Part shown: positions 25,343-34,552 of the stretch, one piece after another
Layout of the letters: the number at the start of each line of letters is the position of its first letter
How positions within the stretch are numbered: the stretch's first letter is position 1
NCBI RefSeq assembly: GCF_001187535.1
Contig: NZ_LFIO01000637.1
Location: 1 to 41,572 of the forward strand
Source of the DNA: Rhizobium ecuadorense
GTDB taxonomy: Bacteria > Pseudomonadota > Alphaproteobacteria > Rhizobiales > Rhizobiaceae
Direction: 5' to 3'
Length of the DNA stretch: 41,572 nucleotides
The notes under the pieces: generated by a model
The model's input: only the letters and a program-made list of their open reading frames with translations
What the model was told of the DNA's origin: nothing
Databases searched by the model: none
Translations under genes and position numbers: made by a program

Positions 25343-25494
25343 ATCGCACTGCACCGGTTGCCCACTGAGCGCTTTCCTCAGGCCGCGACCGTCCTGTTCA
25401 GGGCCGTCATGCGGTCGCCCGGGAAGCGACTTGGGCAATCCTTTCTCGAGCTTCGAGTTTAGTCCGTCGGACAGATCATTGCAAATTCAATCGC

Positions 25495-26934
25495 TCAGCC
25501 GCCAAACACGGAATGCTGGGCAAGTCTCAGAAACCACGCGGGAAACAGGCCGATGCCGATGGTGCCGGCAGCCGTGAAGGCGAGCGTCGCGCGCACCAGG
25601 GGCGTCAGCGCCGGGTCGAACGTCCTTTCCGGCTCGCGCATGTAGATCACCATGACGATGCGGATATAAAAATAGGCGGCAACCGCACTCAGCAGCACTG
25701 CGATCACCGCCAGCATGACGAACCCTCGCTCGACCAGCGCGACCAGCACGTAGAACTTGGCGAAGAACCCGGCCGTTGGCGGAATGCCGGCCAGCGAGAA
25801 CAGATAGAGCAGCATCAGCAATGCCAGCCCCGGATGCGACTTGGCGAGACCCGCATAATCTTCGATCACCTCGCCGGAAAAATCGCCGTTCCGCATCAGG
25901 ATGACGATGCCGAAAATGCCGAGATTCATCAGCGAGTAGATCAGCAGATAGATCATCACGCTGGCGATGCCGTCCGCGCCGCCGGCCACCACGCCGAACA
26001 GAGCGAACCCGGCATGGGCGATGCTGGAATAGGCCAGCAGGCGCTTGAAATTATCCTGCACCAGCGCAACGAAACTCCCTAGCGCCATCGTCACCACGGC
26101 AATGACCGCGACGATGATCCAGACATTGGAGGTTGCGACCAGAGGGTTGAGGAACACCCGCAGGATCACCGCGAACCCCGCCGCCTTGGGCCCCACCGAC
26201 ATGAAGGCGGTGATCGTCGTCGGCGCGCCTTCATAGACATCAGGCACCCACATGTGGAACGGCACCGCGCCGACCTTGAAGACCAGCCCCGCGACGATGA
26301 AGACCACCGCCAGCAGCAAGCCGGGATCGCGCGGATCGCCGGTCACGGCCGCAGCCATCGCGGCCAATTGCGTCGTGCCGGTGAGCCCGTAGATCAGCGA
26401 AACGCCGTAGAGGAAAATTCCGGTGGAGACCGCACCAAGGATGACGTATTTCAGCGCCGCTTCGTTCGACCGCCGCTCACGCCTGAGAAAGCCGGTCAGC
26501 ACGTAGGTGCAAAGCACCATCAGCTCGAGGCCCACGTAGATCGACAGGAGATCGGTCGCCGAGGCCATGATCATCATTCCCGAAAGGGAAAAAAGCAGCA
26601 GGACATAGTATTCGCTGCTGCCGATCCCTTCGATTTCGGCATATTTCCGCGAAAGCAGGAATGTCAGAATGGTGGCGAGGTAGAACACCAACTTGAAGAA
26701 GACCGCGAAGCGGTCGGCGATGAACATGCCCGTATAGGCCGGCCGCACGTCTCCCGCCAGCATGAGTGTCGCCAAGGCGGCAATCAGCACGACCGCGACG
26801 GAAGCCCAGACAAGCAAATACGCCTGCCCCTTGCGCAAAAACTGTCCCAGGATCAGCAGGATGCAGGCTCCGGTGACCACCACGATCTCGGGCAGGCTTG
26901 CGAGAGCCGACTGGAAAAGTGCGGCGGCGGTCAT
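25495..26934 (-). CDS. nuoN: NADH:quinone oxidoreductase subunit N
   Basis: 479 residues with about 14 membrane helices, one of the antiporter-like proton-pumping subunits. The conserved helix-5 Glu is in IYVGLELMVL, the helix-7 Lys in VFKVGAVPFHMWVPDVYEGAPT, and the helix-8 Lys in SVGPKAAGF, so the proton path residues are intact. ATG at 26934 overlaps the nuoM stop (ATGA). The longer frame to 27027 is nuoM in another phase. Confidence 0.94.
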   Translation of the reverse strand: MTAAALFQSALASLPEIVVVTGACILLILGQFLRKGQAYLLVWASVAVVLIAALATLMLAGDVRPAYTGMFIADRFAVFFKLVFYLATILTFLLSRKYAEIEGIGSSEYYVLLLFSLSGMMIMASATDLLSIYVGLELMVLCTYVLTGFLRRERRSNEAALKYVILGAVSTGIFLYGVSLIYGLTGTTQLAAMAAAVTGDPRDPGLLLAVVFIVAGLVFKVGAVPFHMWVPDVYEGAPTTITAFMSVGPKAAGFAVILRVFLNPLVATSNVWIIVAVIAVVTMALGSFVALVQDNFKRLLAYSSIAHAGFALFGVVAGGADGIASVMIYLLIYSLMNLGIFGIVILMRNGDFSGEVIEDYAGLAKSHPGLALLMLLYLFSLAGIPPTAGFFAKFYVLVALVERGFVMLAVIAVLLSAVAAYFYIRIVMVIYMREPERTFDPALTPLVRATLAFTAAGTIGIGLFPAWFLRLAQHSVFGG

Positions 26935-28406
26935 TGGCCGCTCCCCTTGGCGTGCACCTGCACCAGCAGATGTTCCACCGAAGCGTCGATGATAGCGAGA
27001 AAGGGCTTCGGATAGAGCCCGACCCACAGCACGAAGACGGCCAGCGGCAGGGTCGCTGCCAGCTCGCGGGCGTTCAGGTCGCGTATCTTGAACCGGACGC
27101 CGACGCTGGCCGGACCAAGCGCGACTTTCCCATACATGTTAAGCAGATAGGCCGCGCCCAGCAACGCGCCGAAAACGGCGGCCGCGCCGACGGCCAGGTT
27201 GGCCGCAAACCCGCCCGACAGGACCAGCAATTCGCCGACGAACGAATTCGTTCCCGGCAGCGCCATCGACGCCAGGGTGAACAGCGCAAGAAACGCGGTA
27301 TAGACGGGTGCCGACTTCATCAGCCCGCCATAATCAGCGATGCTGCGGCTATGGGTCCGCTCGTAGATCAGGCCGACGAACAGGAACAGGGCGCCCGTCG
27401 TCACGCCATGATTGAACATTTGCAGGATGCCTCCCTGGAGCCCGCGGAGGTTCAGCGCAAAAATCCCCATGGTCACGAAGCCCATGTGGCTGATGCTGGA
27501 ATAGGCCACCAGCTTTTTCAGATCGTCCTGTGCCAGCGCCAGCAACCCGCCATAGACGATCGCCAGCGCTGAAAGCGAAAGCATCAGTGTCGAATAATAT
27601 AGCGACGCCTCTGGCAGCATCGGCAGCGAGAACCGCAGGAACCCATAGGCGCCCATCTTCAGCAGCACGCCCGCGAGGATGATGCTGCCTGCGGTCGGCG
27701 CCTGTACATGGGCGTCCGGCAGCCAGGTATGGACCGGGACCATCGGCACCTTGACCGCGAAGGCGATCAGGAAGGCGAAGAACAGCCAGGATTGGACCCG
27801 GAACGGCAAATCCTGGGCGGTGAGGGCGAGGATGTCGAAGGTCTCGCCGCCGTTGAAATAGAGCACGATGACACCGACCAGGAACAGCACGCTGCCCGCC
27901 AGAGTGTAGAGGAAGAACTTGAACGCCGCATAGACCCGGCCGTCGCCGCCCCAGACGCCGATGATCAGGTACATCGGGATCAGCATCGCTTCCCAGAAGA
28001 CGTAGAACAGGAACAGGTCGAGCGCGCAGAACACCCCCAGCATCAGCGCCTGCATGGAGAGCAGACTGACCATGAACGTCTTCACCTTGCGGTCGATCGC
28101 AACCCACGAGGCGAGCACGCAGATCGAACCCAGCAACGCGGTCAGGAACACGAAGAGCGCGCTTATCCCGTCGATGCCAAGCGCATAAGTGATCCCGAGC
28201 GCCGGCACCCAGGGGCGCTTCTCCGTGAACTGCATCGCGTGGGTCGTGGTGTCGAATCCGGCCAGCATGGCGATGCAGAGGGCGAGGTCGAGGATGGTGA
28301 CAGCAAGCGCCGTCCAGCGCACCGCATCGTCGCCGCGCAGAAACATCAGAACCGCTGCCCCGGCGACGGGCGTGAAAATGATGAGGCTGAGCAGCGGCAA
28401 TCCCAT
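26931..28406 (-). CDS. nuoM: NADH:quinone oxidoreductase subunit M
   Basis: 491 residues, the usual length. The antiporter-like core shows Glu in YVFWEAMLIPMYLIIGVWGG, the helix-7 Lys in FAVKVPMVPVHTWLPDAHVQAPT, and the helix-8 Lys in GVLLKMGAYGFLR. ATG at 28406 has AGGGGG five bases upstream; an ATG at 28424 lies inside the end of the preceding gene. It follows the larger antiporter-like gene by eight bases. Confidence 0.94.
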   Translation of the reverse strand: MGLPLLSLIIFTPVAGAAVLMFLRGDDAVRWTALAVTILDLALCIAMLAGFDTTTHAMQFTEKRPWVPALGITYALGIDGISALFVFLTALLGSICVLASWVAIDRKVKTFMVSLLSMQALMLGVFCALDLFLFYVFWEAMLIPMYLIIGVWGGDGRVYAAFKFFLYTLAGSVLFLVGVIVLYFNGGETFDILALTAQDLPFRVQSWLFFAFLIAFAVKVPMVPVHTWLPDAHVQAPTAGSIILAGVLLKMGAYGFLRFSLPMLPEASLYYSTLMLSLSALAIVYGGLLALAQDDLKKLVAYSSISHMGFVTMGIFALNLRGLQGGILQMFNHGVTTGALFLFVGLIYERTHSRSIADYGGLMKSAPVYTAFLALFTLASMALPGTNSFVGELLVLSGGFAANLAVGAAAVFGALLGAAYLLNMYGKVALGPASVGVRFKIRDLNARELAATLPLAVFVLWVGLYPKPFLAIIDASVEHLLVQVHAKGSGQ

Positions 28407-28414
28407 CGCGCCCC

Positions 28415-30175
28415 CTACCGCCATACCACGGCGAAGACCACGGTGGCTGCGATCACACCCGCGATCATCGCCAGCGCATAATGGGTCACGACGCCGGTCT
28501 GGAGCCGCCGGAGCCGCCCGCCACCGCGCAGGATCGAGCGGGCGACGCCGTTCACGACGGCGTCCACGCCGGTGAGATCGATCCACAATCCCGCCCGTGC
28601 CGTCCCGTGCAGAAAGGGTAGGGCGGCTGTCTCGGACACGTTGCTGACCGCCTTCTCATAGCGCGCCAGCGGTTTTTCGGCGAACCACATGAAGAGCCGC
28701 GCCCCCTTGCGGTAGAACCAGTCGGTGTCGATGCTGATCGTGTTCTCGGGGTCGAGCGCCCGGAGGAAGATCACGAATCCCAGTGCGGTGAACATCAACA
28801 AGCTAAGGCTCTCGGTGAGATGGACGCCCGTATAGGGTTCGAAGTCGACCGGATAAGGGAGAAGCGCGTAAAGCGGCTGCGGGAATACCCCGATCGCAAT
28901 GCAGAGCACCGCCGCCATGCCCATCGCAACCAGCATGTTGCGCGGCGGCTCCCGCGCCTCCAGTTTCCGGTCCACGCCGAAAAACATGTAATAGGGGAGC
29001 TTCAGGCCGGTGTGCAGGAACGTCCCCGACGACGCCATCGTCAGCGCCAGCACCACCAGCGCCCGATGATCCTGTCCGGCGGCGGCAATCACCATCGATT
29101 TGGTGACAAAGCCGGAGAAGAACGGAAACGCCGAGATTGCCAGGGCGCCGACCATATAGAGCGCCACCGTTATCGGCATGGTCCTGTAGAGCCCGCCAAG
29201 CTCGGTGAGCTTACGGCGGCCGGTGACGTGGATCACCGCTCCTGCGCCCATGAACAGCAGTGCCTTGTAGAGGATATGCGCGAAGGCGTGGCTGGAGGCG
29301 CCGTTCACGGCCATCTCGGTGCCGATGCCGATACCCGCCACCATGTAACCCACCTGGCTGACGATATGATAGGCGAGCAGCCGCCGGCAGTCGTTCTCCA
29401 GCACCGCGTAGATGACACCGTAAAGCGCCATTGCGGTGCCGAGCCAGACCAGAAGCTCGGTCCCCGGAAACGTCCGCGCCAGGACATAGACGGCGGTCTT
29501 GGTGGTGAAGGCGCTCATGAACACCGCCCCGGTGACAGTCGCCTCCGGGTAAGCATCGGTCAGCCAGGCGTTCAGCGGCGGCACTGCGGCGTTGAGCATG
29601 AAGCCGGCAAGGATCAGGTAGGCGCCGGCGCCCATCCCCCCCTCGATCGGGCCGACGAGCAGCGAACCCGTGGCGAGCCCGTGGAGAATGAGACCACCGA
29701 GCAGAACGACGCCGCCGGTGATGTGGACCATGAGATAGCGGAAACCGGCGGCAACCGCCTGCCGGCCGCCCTGGGCGAAGACCAGATAGGCAGAGGCGAA
29801 CGCCATGCCTTCCCAGAACAGGTAGAGGGTCAGGTAGTCGCCGGCGAAAACCACGCCAAGCGCGCTGCCGACATAGACGAACGCAGCGACATGCTGGCCG
29901 GGGCGCGTCAGGTGCAGAGCGTAGACCGTTCCGATCAGCGCCATGATGGTGAAAACCGTTGCGAAGACGATGCTCAGCTTGTCGACCTTCGCGATGAGGA
30001 TTTCCTGCCCGATGAACGATGCCGCGCCGTAGCTGCCCGGCTGCATCGTCAACACGGTGAGGATCGCCAGTATCGGGATCAGCAGCAGATAGGCCTTGCG
30101 GATCGACCCGTTCAGAAAGGGGATCGGCAGGGCGCCGAGAATGAACAGCAGGGCGGGGTGGACGAAGTCAGTCAT
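28415..30175 (-). CDS. NuoL/MrpD-type antiporter-like subunit (586 aa)
   Basis: 586 residues with about 15 membrane helices. The core is MrpD-like (LYLFWEGMAFASAYLVF with the helix-5 Glu; FTTKTAVYVLAR with the helix-8 Lys; HILYKALLFMGAGAVIH). The C-terminal end (DAVVNGVARSI, RLRRLQTGVVTHYALAMI) resembles the NuoL C-terminus that ends the long lateral helix. It occupies the nuoL position, between nuoK and nuoM, so I infer it is the distal pumping subunit. Odd point: the helix-7 Lys position reads Asn (MLNAAVPPLNAWL in place of a K-A-A-x-x-P-L pattern). It overlaps the 84-residue gene upstream by eight bases. Databases would probably name it Na+/H+ antiporter subunit D. Confidence 0.85.
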   Translation of the reverse strand: MTDFVHPALLFILGALPIPFLNGSIRKAYLLLIPILAILTVLTMQPGSYGAASFIGQEILIAKVDKLSIVFATVFTIMALIGTVYALHLTRPGQHVAAFVYVGSALGVVFAGDYLTLYLFWEGMAFASAYLVFAQGGRQAVAAGFRYLMVHITGGVVLLGGLILHGLATGSLLVGPIEGGMGAGAYLILAGFMLNAAVPPLNAWLTDAYPEATVTGAVFMSAFTTKTAVYVLARTFPGTELLVWLGTAMALYGVIYAVLENDCRRLLAYHIVSQVGYMVAGIGIGTEMAVNGASSHAFAHILYKALLFMGAGAVIHVTGRRKLTELGGLYRTMPITVALYMVGALAISAFPFFSGFVTKSMVIAAAGQDHRALVVLALTMASSGTFLHTGLKLPYYMFFGVDRKLEAREPPRNMLVAMGMAAVLCIAIGVFPQPLYALLPYPVDFEPYTGVHLTESLSLLMFTALGFVIFLRALDPENTISIDTDWFYRKGARLFMWFAEKPLARYEKAVSNVSETAALPFLHGTARAGLWIDLTGVDAVVNGVARSILRGGGRLRRLQTGVVTHYALAMIAGVIAATVVFAVVWR

Positions 30176-30422
30176 AATAGTCCTCGCGCCGCATGAGCCC
30201 GGCCCGATGACCGAGGAACTTGGAAACGAAGATCAGCAGCACGCAGGAGAAGAAGCCGTAGACGGCCGACCAGCCCGGCAGGCGGTCCCACAGGTATTCG
30301 GCGTGTTCGCGCGGCACCAGGAAGTCGGCGATGACGATCAGCACGAGCACCAGATAGAACAGCCGACGCCGTTCGGTCGCATGGTTTCCGTCGCCGAAGA
30401 AATCGACCACGCGCTTTATCAT
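30168..30422 (-). CDS. Small two-helix membrane protein within the nuo operon
   Basis: 84 residues. A charged N-terminus (DFFGDGNHATERRR) leads to hydrophobic segments about 21-36 and 51-68. An inter-helix loop and a charged end (HRAGLMRREDYYD) complete it. It matches none of the fourteen standard subunits. Its start overlaps the previous stop (ATGA at 30419-30422) and its end overlaps the next start by eight bases, so it is translationally locked into the operon. I infer an accessory membrane-arm subunit, perhaps bridging the extra antiporter-like subunit. Function unknown. Confidence 0.75.
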   Translation of the reverse strand: MIKRVVDFFGDGNHATERRRLFYLVLVLIVIADFLVPREHAEYLWDRLPGWSAVYGFFSCVLLIFVSKFLGHRAGLMRREDYYD

Positions 30423-31882
30423 CTGACAACTCCTTCCGCCAAGGCGACGAAATAGTCGGGGAAGATGCCCATCGCCACCGACAGGATGGCGGTCGCAACC
30501 AGCGGGATCGTCATCATCGGAATTTCACGGATCGTCGCCGGGCTGCCTTGCGCCTCCGTCCCGAAAAAGGCGACATAGCTGACCGGCAGGAAATAGGCGG
30601 CGTTGAGGACCGAACTCGCCAGGAGCACGATCAGGAACGCGATTTCCCCCGCCTCCACCGCGCCTCGCGCCAGATACCACTTGCTGACGAACCCCGCCGT
30701 CGGCGGCACGCCGATCATGCTGAGTGAGCCGACGAAGAACGCCCCCATCGTCCAGGGCAGCCTGCGGCCGATACCGGCCATGTCGCTGATGTTGCGCTTG
30801 CCGGACGCGCAATAGATCGAGCCGGCGCAGAAAAACAGGGTGATCTTCGAGAATGCGTGCGCCGCGATGTGGATGATCCCGCCGACCATCGCGACCGGCG
30901 AGAGCAGAACCGCGCCCAGCACGATGTAGGAGAGCTGGCTGACCGTCGAATAGGCGAGCCGCGCCTTCAGGTCGTCCCGCGTCAGGGCGTAGACCGACGC
31001 CATCAGGATCGTGAACGAGACCAGATAGGCCGTGGCGATGCCAAGTCCCAGCCCGTCCACCAGCCCCGTGCCGAAGACATGGAACACCAGCCGCAGCACG
31101 CAGAACACGCCCATCTTGACCACGGCCACCGCATGCAGGAGCGCACTGACCGGCGTCGGCGCCACCATCGCGGCAGGCAGCCATGCGTGCATTGGCATCA
31201 CCGCAGCCTTGGCGAAGCCGAACAGGTAGCAGAAATAGACGACTGTCAGCAGCGCCGCCGAAGCATCGCTGCCTGCCAGCAGGCCGCCCGGCACAAAGTC
31301 GAGCGATCCCGCAATGTGGTAGGTCAGCGCCAGCGCGGCGAGAAGCACGCTTTTTGACGCCCCCATCAAATAGACGAGGTACTTGCGGCTGCCCGTCCAT
31401 CCCTCTTCGTCTTCGTGGTGGTAAACGAGCGGATAGGTCACGAGGGTGAGCATCTCGTAGAAGATCACCAGCGTGAACAGATTGGCGGCGAAGGCGCCGC
31501 CGACCGCCGCCGCGAGACTGGCGGCAAAGCAGGCGAAGAACCGGGTCTGCGCGTGCTCGTTCAAGTGCCGCATGTAGCCGATGGAATAGATCGCCGCGAC
31601 AATCCACAGCAGCGACGAGACGGTGGCAAACACCATGCCGAGCGCATCGACCCGGAAAGCGAAGTCGATCCCCGGCAGAACCGCAAACAGGCGCAATTCG
31701 ACCGTCCCGCCCGCCAGCACCGTTGGTGCCATCGACACGACAATTGCGAACATGGCGATTGCCGCCAACGGCGAGACGATATCGCGGAGTTTCTCGCGCT
31801 TGTTCAGAAGCAGAACGGCAAGGACCGCCAGGCCGGCGACGGCGACGGCAAGCAGCGGCCGGATCGATATCACCGGGTCCAA
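30419..31882 (-). CDS. Extra antiporter-like (MrpD/NuoM-type) subunit of the nuo cluster
   Basis: 487 residues with about 14 membrane helices. The pumping residues look intact: Glu in LVIFYEMLTLVTYPLVY, the helix-7 Lys in FGFAKAAVMPMHAWLPAAMVAPTPVSALLHA, and the helix-8 Lys in VVKMGVFCVLR. It lacks the long C-terminal extension of NuoL. The start is TTG at 31882, supported by AAAGGA eight bases upstream and by the four-base gap from nuoK. Together with the 586-residue gene, nuoM and nuoN it makes four antiporter-like subunits in one cluster, one more than canonical complex I. It could alternatively be a part of an Mrp antiporter, but no mrpA, B, C, E, F or G is present. Confidence 0.85.
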   Translation of the reverse strand: MDPVISIRPLLAVAVAGLAVLAVLLLNKREKLRDIVSPLAAIAMFAIVVSMAPTVLAGGTVELRLFAVLPGIDFAFRVDALGMVFATVSSLLWIVAAIYSIGYMRHLNEHAQTRFFACFAASLAAAVGGAFAANLFTLVIFYEMLTLVTYPLVYHHEDEEGWTGSRKYLVYLMGASKSVLLAALALTYHIAGSLDFVPGGLLAGSDASAALLTVVYFCYLFGFAKAAVMPMHAWLPAAMVAPTPVSALLHAVAVVKMGVFCVLRLVFHVFGTGLVDGLGLGIATAYLVSFTILMASVYALTRDDLKARLAYSTVSQLSYIVLGAVLLSPVAMVGGIIHIAAHAFSKITLFFCAGSIYCASGKRNISDMAGIGRRLPWTMGAFFVGSLSMIGVPPTAGFVSKWYLARGAVEAGEIAFLIVLLASSVLNAAYFLPVSYVAFFGTEAQGSPATIREIPMMTIPLVATAILSVAMGIFPDYFVALAEGVVR

Positions 31883-31886
31883 GCCA

Positions 31887-32192
31887 CTATCCTTTCATCA
31901 TGGTCACGTCGTCGACCTTGAGGGTGGATTTGTTCCTCACGAGGGCGACCAGGATGCCGAGGGCGACGGCAACCTCCGCAGCGGTGATTGCGATGACGAA
32001 GATCGCGAAAATCTGCCCGCGGAAATCGGCGTGGTAACGTCCGAAAGCGATGAAATTGACGTTGACCGAGTTGAGCATCAGCTCCAGCGACATCAGCACG
32101 ACCAGAATATTGCGCCGGAGCAGCACGCCCGCCGCTCCGATCACGAACAGCGCCACTCCGAGCAAAATGTACCACCAGAGCGGAACCATCAT
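31887..32192 (-). CDS. nuoK: NADH:quinone oxidoreductase subunit K
   Basis: 101 residues with three membrane helices. Motifs include [21 protein letters not shown], with the conserved Glu in helix 2, and [18 protein letters not shown] with the conserved Glu in helix 3, both part of the coupling path between quinone site and antiporter-like subunits. ATG at 32192 overlaps the nuoJ stop (ATGATG arrangement). Normal length for the family. Confidence 0.94.
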   Translation of the reverse strand: MMVPLWWYILLGVALFVIGAAGVLLRRNILVVLMSLELMLNSVNVNFIAFGRYHADFRGQIFAIFVIAITAAEVAVALGILVALVRNKSTLKVDDVTMMKG

Positions 32193-32689
32193 CCCTGCTC
32201 CTTCTGCGCCAGCACGATGGCCCCGACGAGCGCGGCCAGCAGGATGACGGACGCAACTTCGAACGGCAGGAGATAGTCGGCGAACAGTGTTGTGCCGAGC
32301 TGCCTGACCTGATCGCCACCGCTGACGGTGACAGGCTCCGTCAGAGAAAAGCGGCCGCTCCAGAGCACCAGCGCAAGCATCTCGATCCCAAGCAGGACAA
32401 GCAGCACCAGAGCCGGCATGTTGCCGCCCGGCAAGAAGCGTTGCAAGACCGCTTCGCGCACATCGATCATCATGATCACGAAGACGAACAGGACCATGAT
32501 CGCGCCGACATAGACGAAGATCTGGATGACCGCGAGCAGCGGCGCCTCGAGCAGGACGAAGATTGCCGATATCTGCAGGAAGCACGCCATCAACGCCAAT
32601 GCGCTGTGAACCGGATTGCGCGCCATGACCAGCGTCAAGGCGGTGATCACGGACACCGTAGCGAACAGAAGAAAGAACCCCTGATCCAT
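32189..32689 (-). CDS. nuoJ: NADH:quinone oxidoreductase subunit J
   Basis: 166 residues with about five membrane helices. The family signature is around [50 protein letters not shown], containing the helix-3 region that forms a pi-bulge in solved complexes. ATG at 32689 precedes [10 protein letters not shown]; a start ten residues upstream adds no family sequence. It is the first gene of the minus-strand nuo run, so the operon promoter should lie in 32690-33134. Confidence 0.92.
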   Translation of the reverse strand: MDQGFFLLFATVSVITALTLVMARNPVHSALALMACFLQISAIFVLLEAPLLAVIQIFVYVGAIMVLFVFVIMMIDVREAVLQRFLPGGNMPALVLLVLLGIEMLALVLWSGRFSLTEPVTVSGGDQVRQLGTTLFADYLLPFEVASVILLAALVGAIVLAQKEQG

Positions 32690-33134
32690 CGACGCCGACC
32701 CTCCGGCGCCAACTGTCACCCGGCGCCAAACGGCCGGGTGTGAGATTGCGCCGCAACTTCCGATGCGTTCAAAAATTGTGCCCTAATATTGAATTTTTCA
32801 CAAGATTATTGTCATCGGCGAGGCAATATCAGGCCGGTCTGGGGCGCGACCGCCGGCTGAAGATCAGACCGACGTGGATAAGGGCCGCATCACTGCGCCA
32901 GTTCGGTCTCGCCTTGGCCTGTTCGCACCAGTAGCAGACATCCATGGACAGACTAACCGTCGTTGGTGCCGTGCCTGCGGCCCCCTCATCCGACCCTGCG
33001 GGCCACCTTCTCCCCGAGGGGAGAAGAGGGAGCAAGACGCACCGACACTGCCCAAACGAACCTACCTCTCCAAAGGCACTTCCTTCAATGGAGTCGTTGG
33101 CGAACCGGGAGCCTCCCTCTTCTCCCCAGCGGGG
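32690..33134. other. Upstream region of the nuo operon; left arm of a palindromic repeat
   Basis: No gene is supported here. The minus-strand promoter of nuoJ should lie in the first 200 bases, where an AT-rich stretch (about 32770-32812) is the best candidate. I could not assign a -35/-10 pair with confidence. From 32974 onward lies the left arm of a palindromic rhizobial repeat later split by an insertion sequence. Confidence 0.5.
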
Positions 33135-34552
33135 CTATCAGATTCACACATTGTCGAAAGCGGATAAGAGGAGGCCTACGCCGCGTTTGGCCGCCTGGAA
33201 CTGCTGCCATCCGTCGAGCATGACGATTGGCCCAGGCTTGCCATAGTAGCCGGTCCAGCCGCCGAGGCGGGCGCAGACCCAGGCGGCGTAGGCCAGCGAC
33301 CCTTTGGGATGCGGGTTCTTCTGTTTGGCGGTGTTGCCCTCGAGCTTGGCGCAGAAGGCTTCCAGCAGCGGCCGGTCGCTCGGCTCGAAGGCGTCTTCGA
33401 TGGGACGCAAGGTGTCGCCGGGCGGAGCGCCGTCGCGGGCATGAACCAGTTGCTGCACGATGACAACGCGACGAAGGCGGCCGTCACCAGATTGCTCAGT
33501 GCCCCCTCGTCCTCGATGCCCAGGCCTTCGATATCGAAGCCCTGGGTCTTCAGGGTGCGGAACAATTGCTCGATCGTCCAGCGGCGGCGATAAAGGGCGA
33601 TGACAGCCGCCGCTTGGTCCACATCCGACACCGCGTAGGTCGTCAGCAGCCGCCAATGGATCGGTGCCTCGCCCGGTGGTGTGACGGTCTCGCGCACATC
33701 CACCAGATAAAGGCGCACCTCATCCGGGGTCTTCTTGTAGATGCCGTTCTTCGGGTGCGGCAATGTCACCGCGCTGAAGCGGATCGCCAATTGCGTGTCG
33801 CGCTCCTTGCGGCCCGGCTTGGCCGGCAGGGTGAAGGCAAGGTTTGCCGCAACCGGCAAGGCATCGGCCATGGCAAACAGCGACGGCTGGTCTTTGCCGA
33901 AACTGCGGTCTTTGGCGGCGCGCACGACAAGGTCGACATTGGCAGGCCTTCGGGTGAAGGCCTCATAGATATCGCTTTCGCGGTCGGCAATGACGGTGAT
34001 GTGGCGCGCGGCGGCGCAAACTTCTGCCGCCCGGTCGGCGCCCTCCAGCCAGCGATAGCTCTCCTTCTCCTCGATCGGACGCGCGCGCTGGGTGCCGCGC
34101 TTGCCCTGGTCCCGGCTTAGAAACTGCCCGTGGATCGCCCCGACGATCGCGCCATCGTCGGCGTCGACCCCGATCATCGCATGCAGATAAAGGCCGCCAC
34201 CGCCGCTGGAGCGGACCACCGTCGTATCCTGAATGGCCAGGATATGCCGATCCGCGCAGCGGCCGGCCGTGCGCAAGGCCGCCTCATCGATCATCGCCTG
34301 CGGATCGACCGCTCCATTGCGCAAAAACCGGGTCAAGCGGATCTCTCCGGCCCGATTGCCGCCGAGCTTGCGCACCCGCATTCCCTGGCCGGCCGTCGCG
34401 ACAAGGCGCTCCAGCAAGAACGCCCCCCTTTTTCCAGGCGACGGTCGCCAAACCGCCCCAGGCTCAAATCACCCATCGCTCAATTCTCCTGCTTGCAGCA
34501 AGAGAATCAGAACCCAATTCCATAGGCAATTCTAAATGTGTGAATGCCATAG
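33135..34552 (-). mobile_element. IS4-family insertion sequence, about 1418 bp
   Basis: Terminal inverted repeats of about 18 bases match at 15 positions (33135-33152 against 34535-34552; shared core ATTCACACATT). The flanking 10-base sequence CCCAGCGGGG occurs at 33125-33134 and again at 34553-34562 as a target-site duplication. The intact duplication and clean ends show simple transposition into the palindromic repeat. The transposase inside is frame-broken. Confidence 0.85.
33144..34476 (-). pseudogene. IS4-family transposase, frame-broken
   Basis: Read from ATG at 34476 (ribosome site AGGAGA) the protein starts MGDLSLGRFGDRRLEK and then shifts frame at an A5G6 run (34423-34433). The second frame carries the DDE residues: Asp in LAIQDTTV, Asp in VIADRESD, and the IS4 YREK signature YRRRWTIEQLFRTLK. 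Near 33455, at about VTAAFVAL, the frame shifts again. The C-terminus continues in the third frame (QQLVHARDGAPPGDT to GYYGKPGPIVMLDGW). Joined, the parts give a normal IS4 transposase of about 440 residues. Either two indels inactivated it or slippage at the homopolymer rescues the first break; the second looks like a true lesion. Confidence 0.8.

Noticed and set aside
28820..30196. 458-residue plus-strand frame inside the nuo cluster
   Set aside because: Antisense to the 586-residue antiporter-like gene; very rich in Arg, His, Gln and Glu with no recognisable domain.
28415..31882. A separate Mrp-type Na+/H+ antiporter operon in the nuo cluster
   Set aside because: Only MrpD-like genes are present, without mrpA, B, C, E, F or G, and they are translationally coupled to nuo genes on both sides.
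32789..32803. FNR/FixK anaerobox-like TTGAA-N5-CACAA upstream of nuoJ
   Set aside because: The consensus TTGAT-N4-ATCAA has a four-base spacer; here it is five and one half-site deviates.
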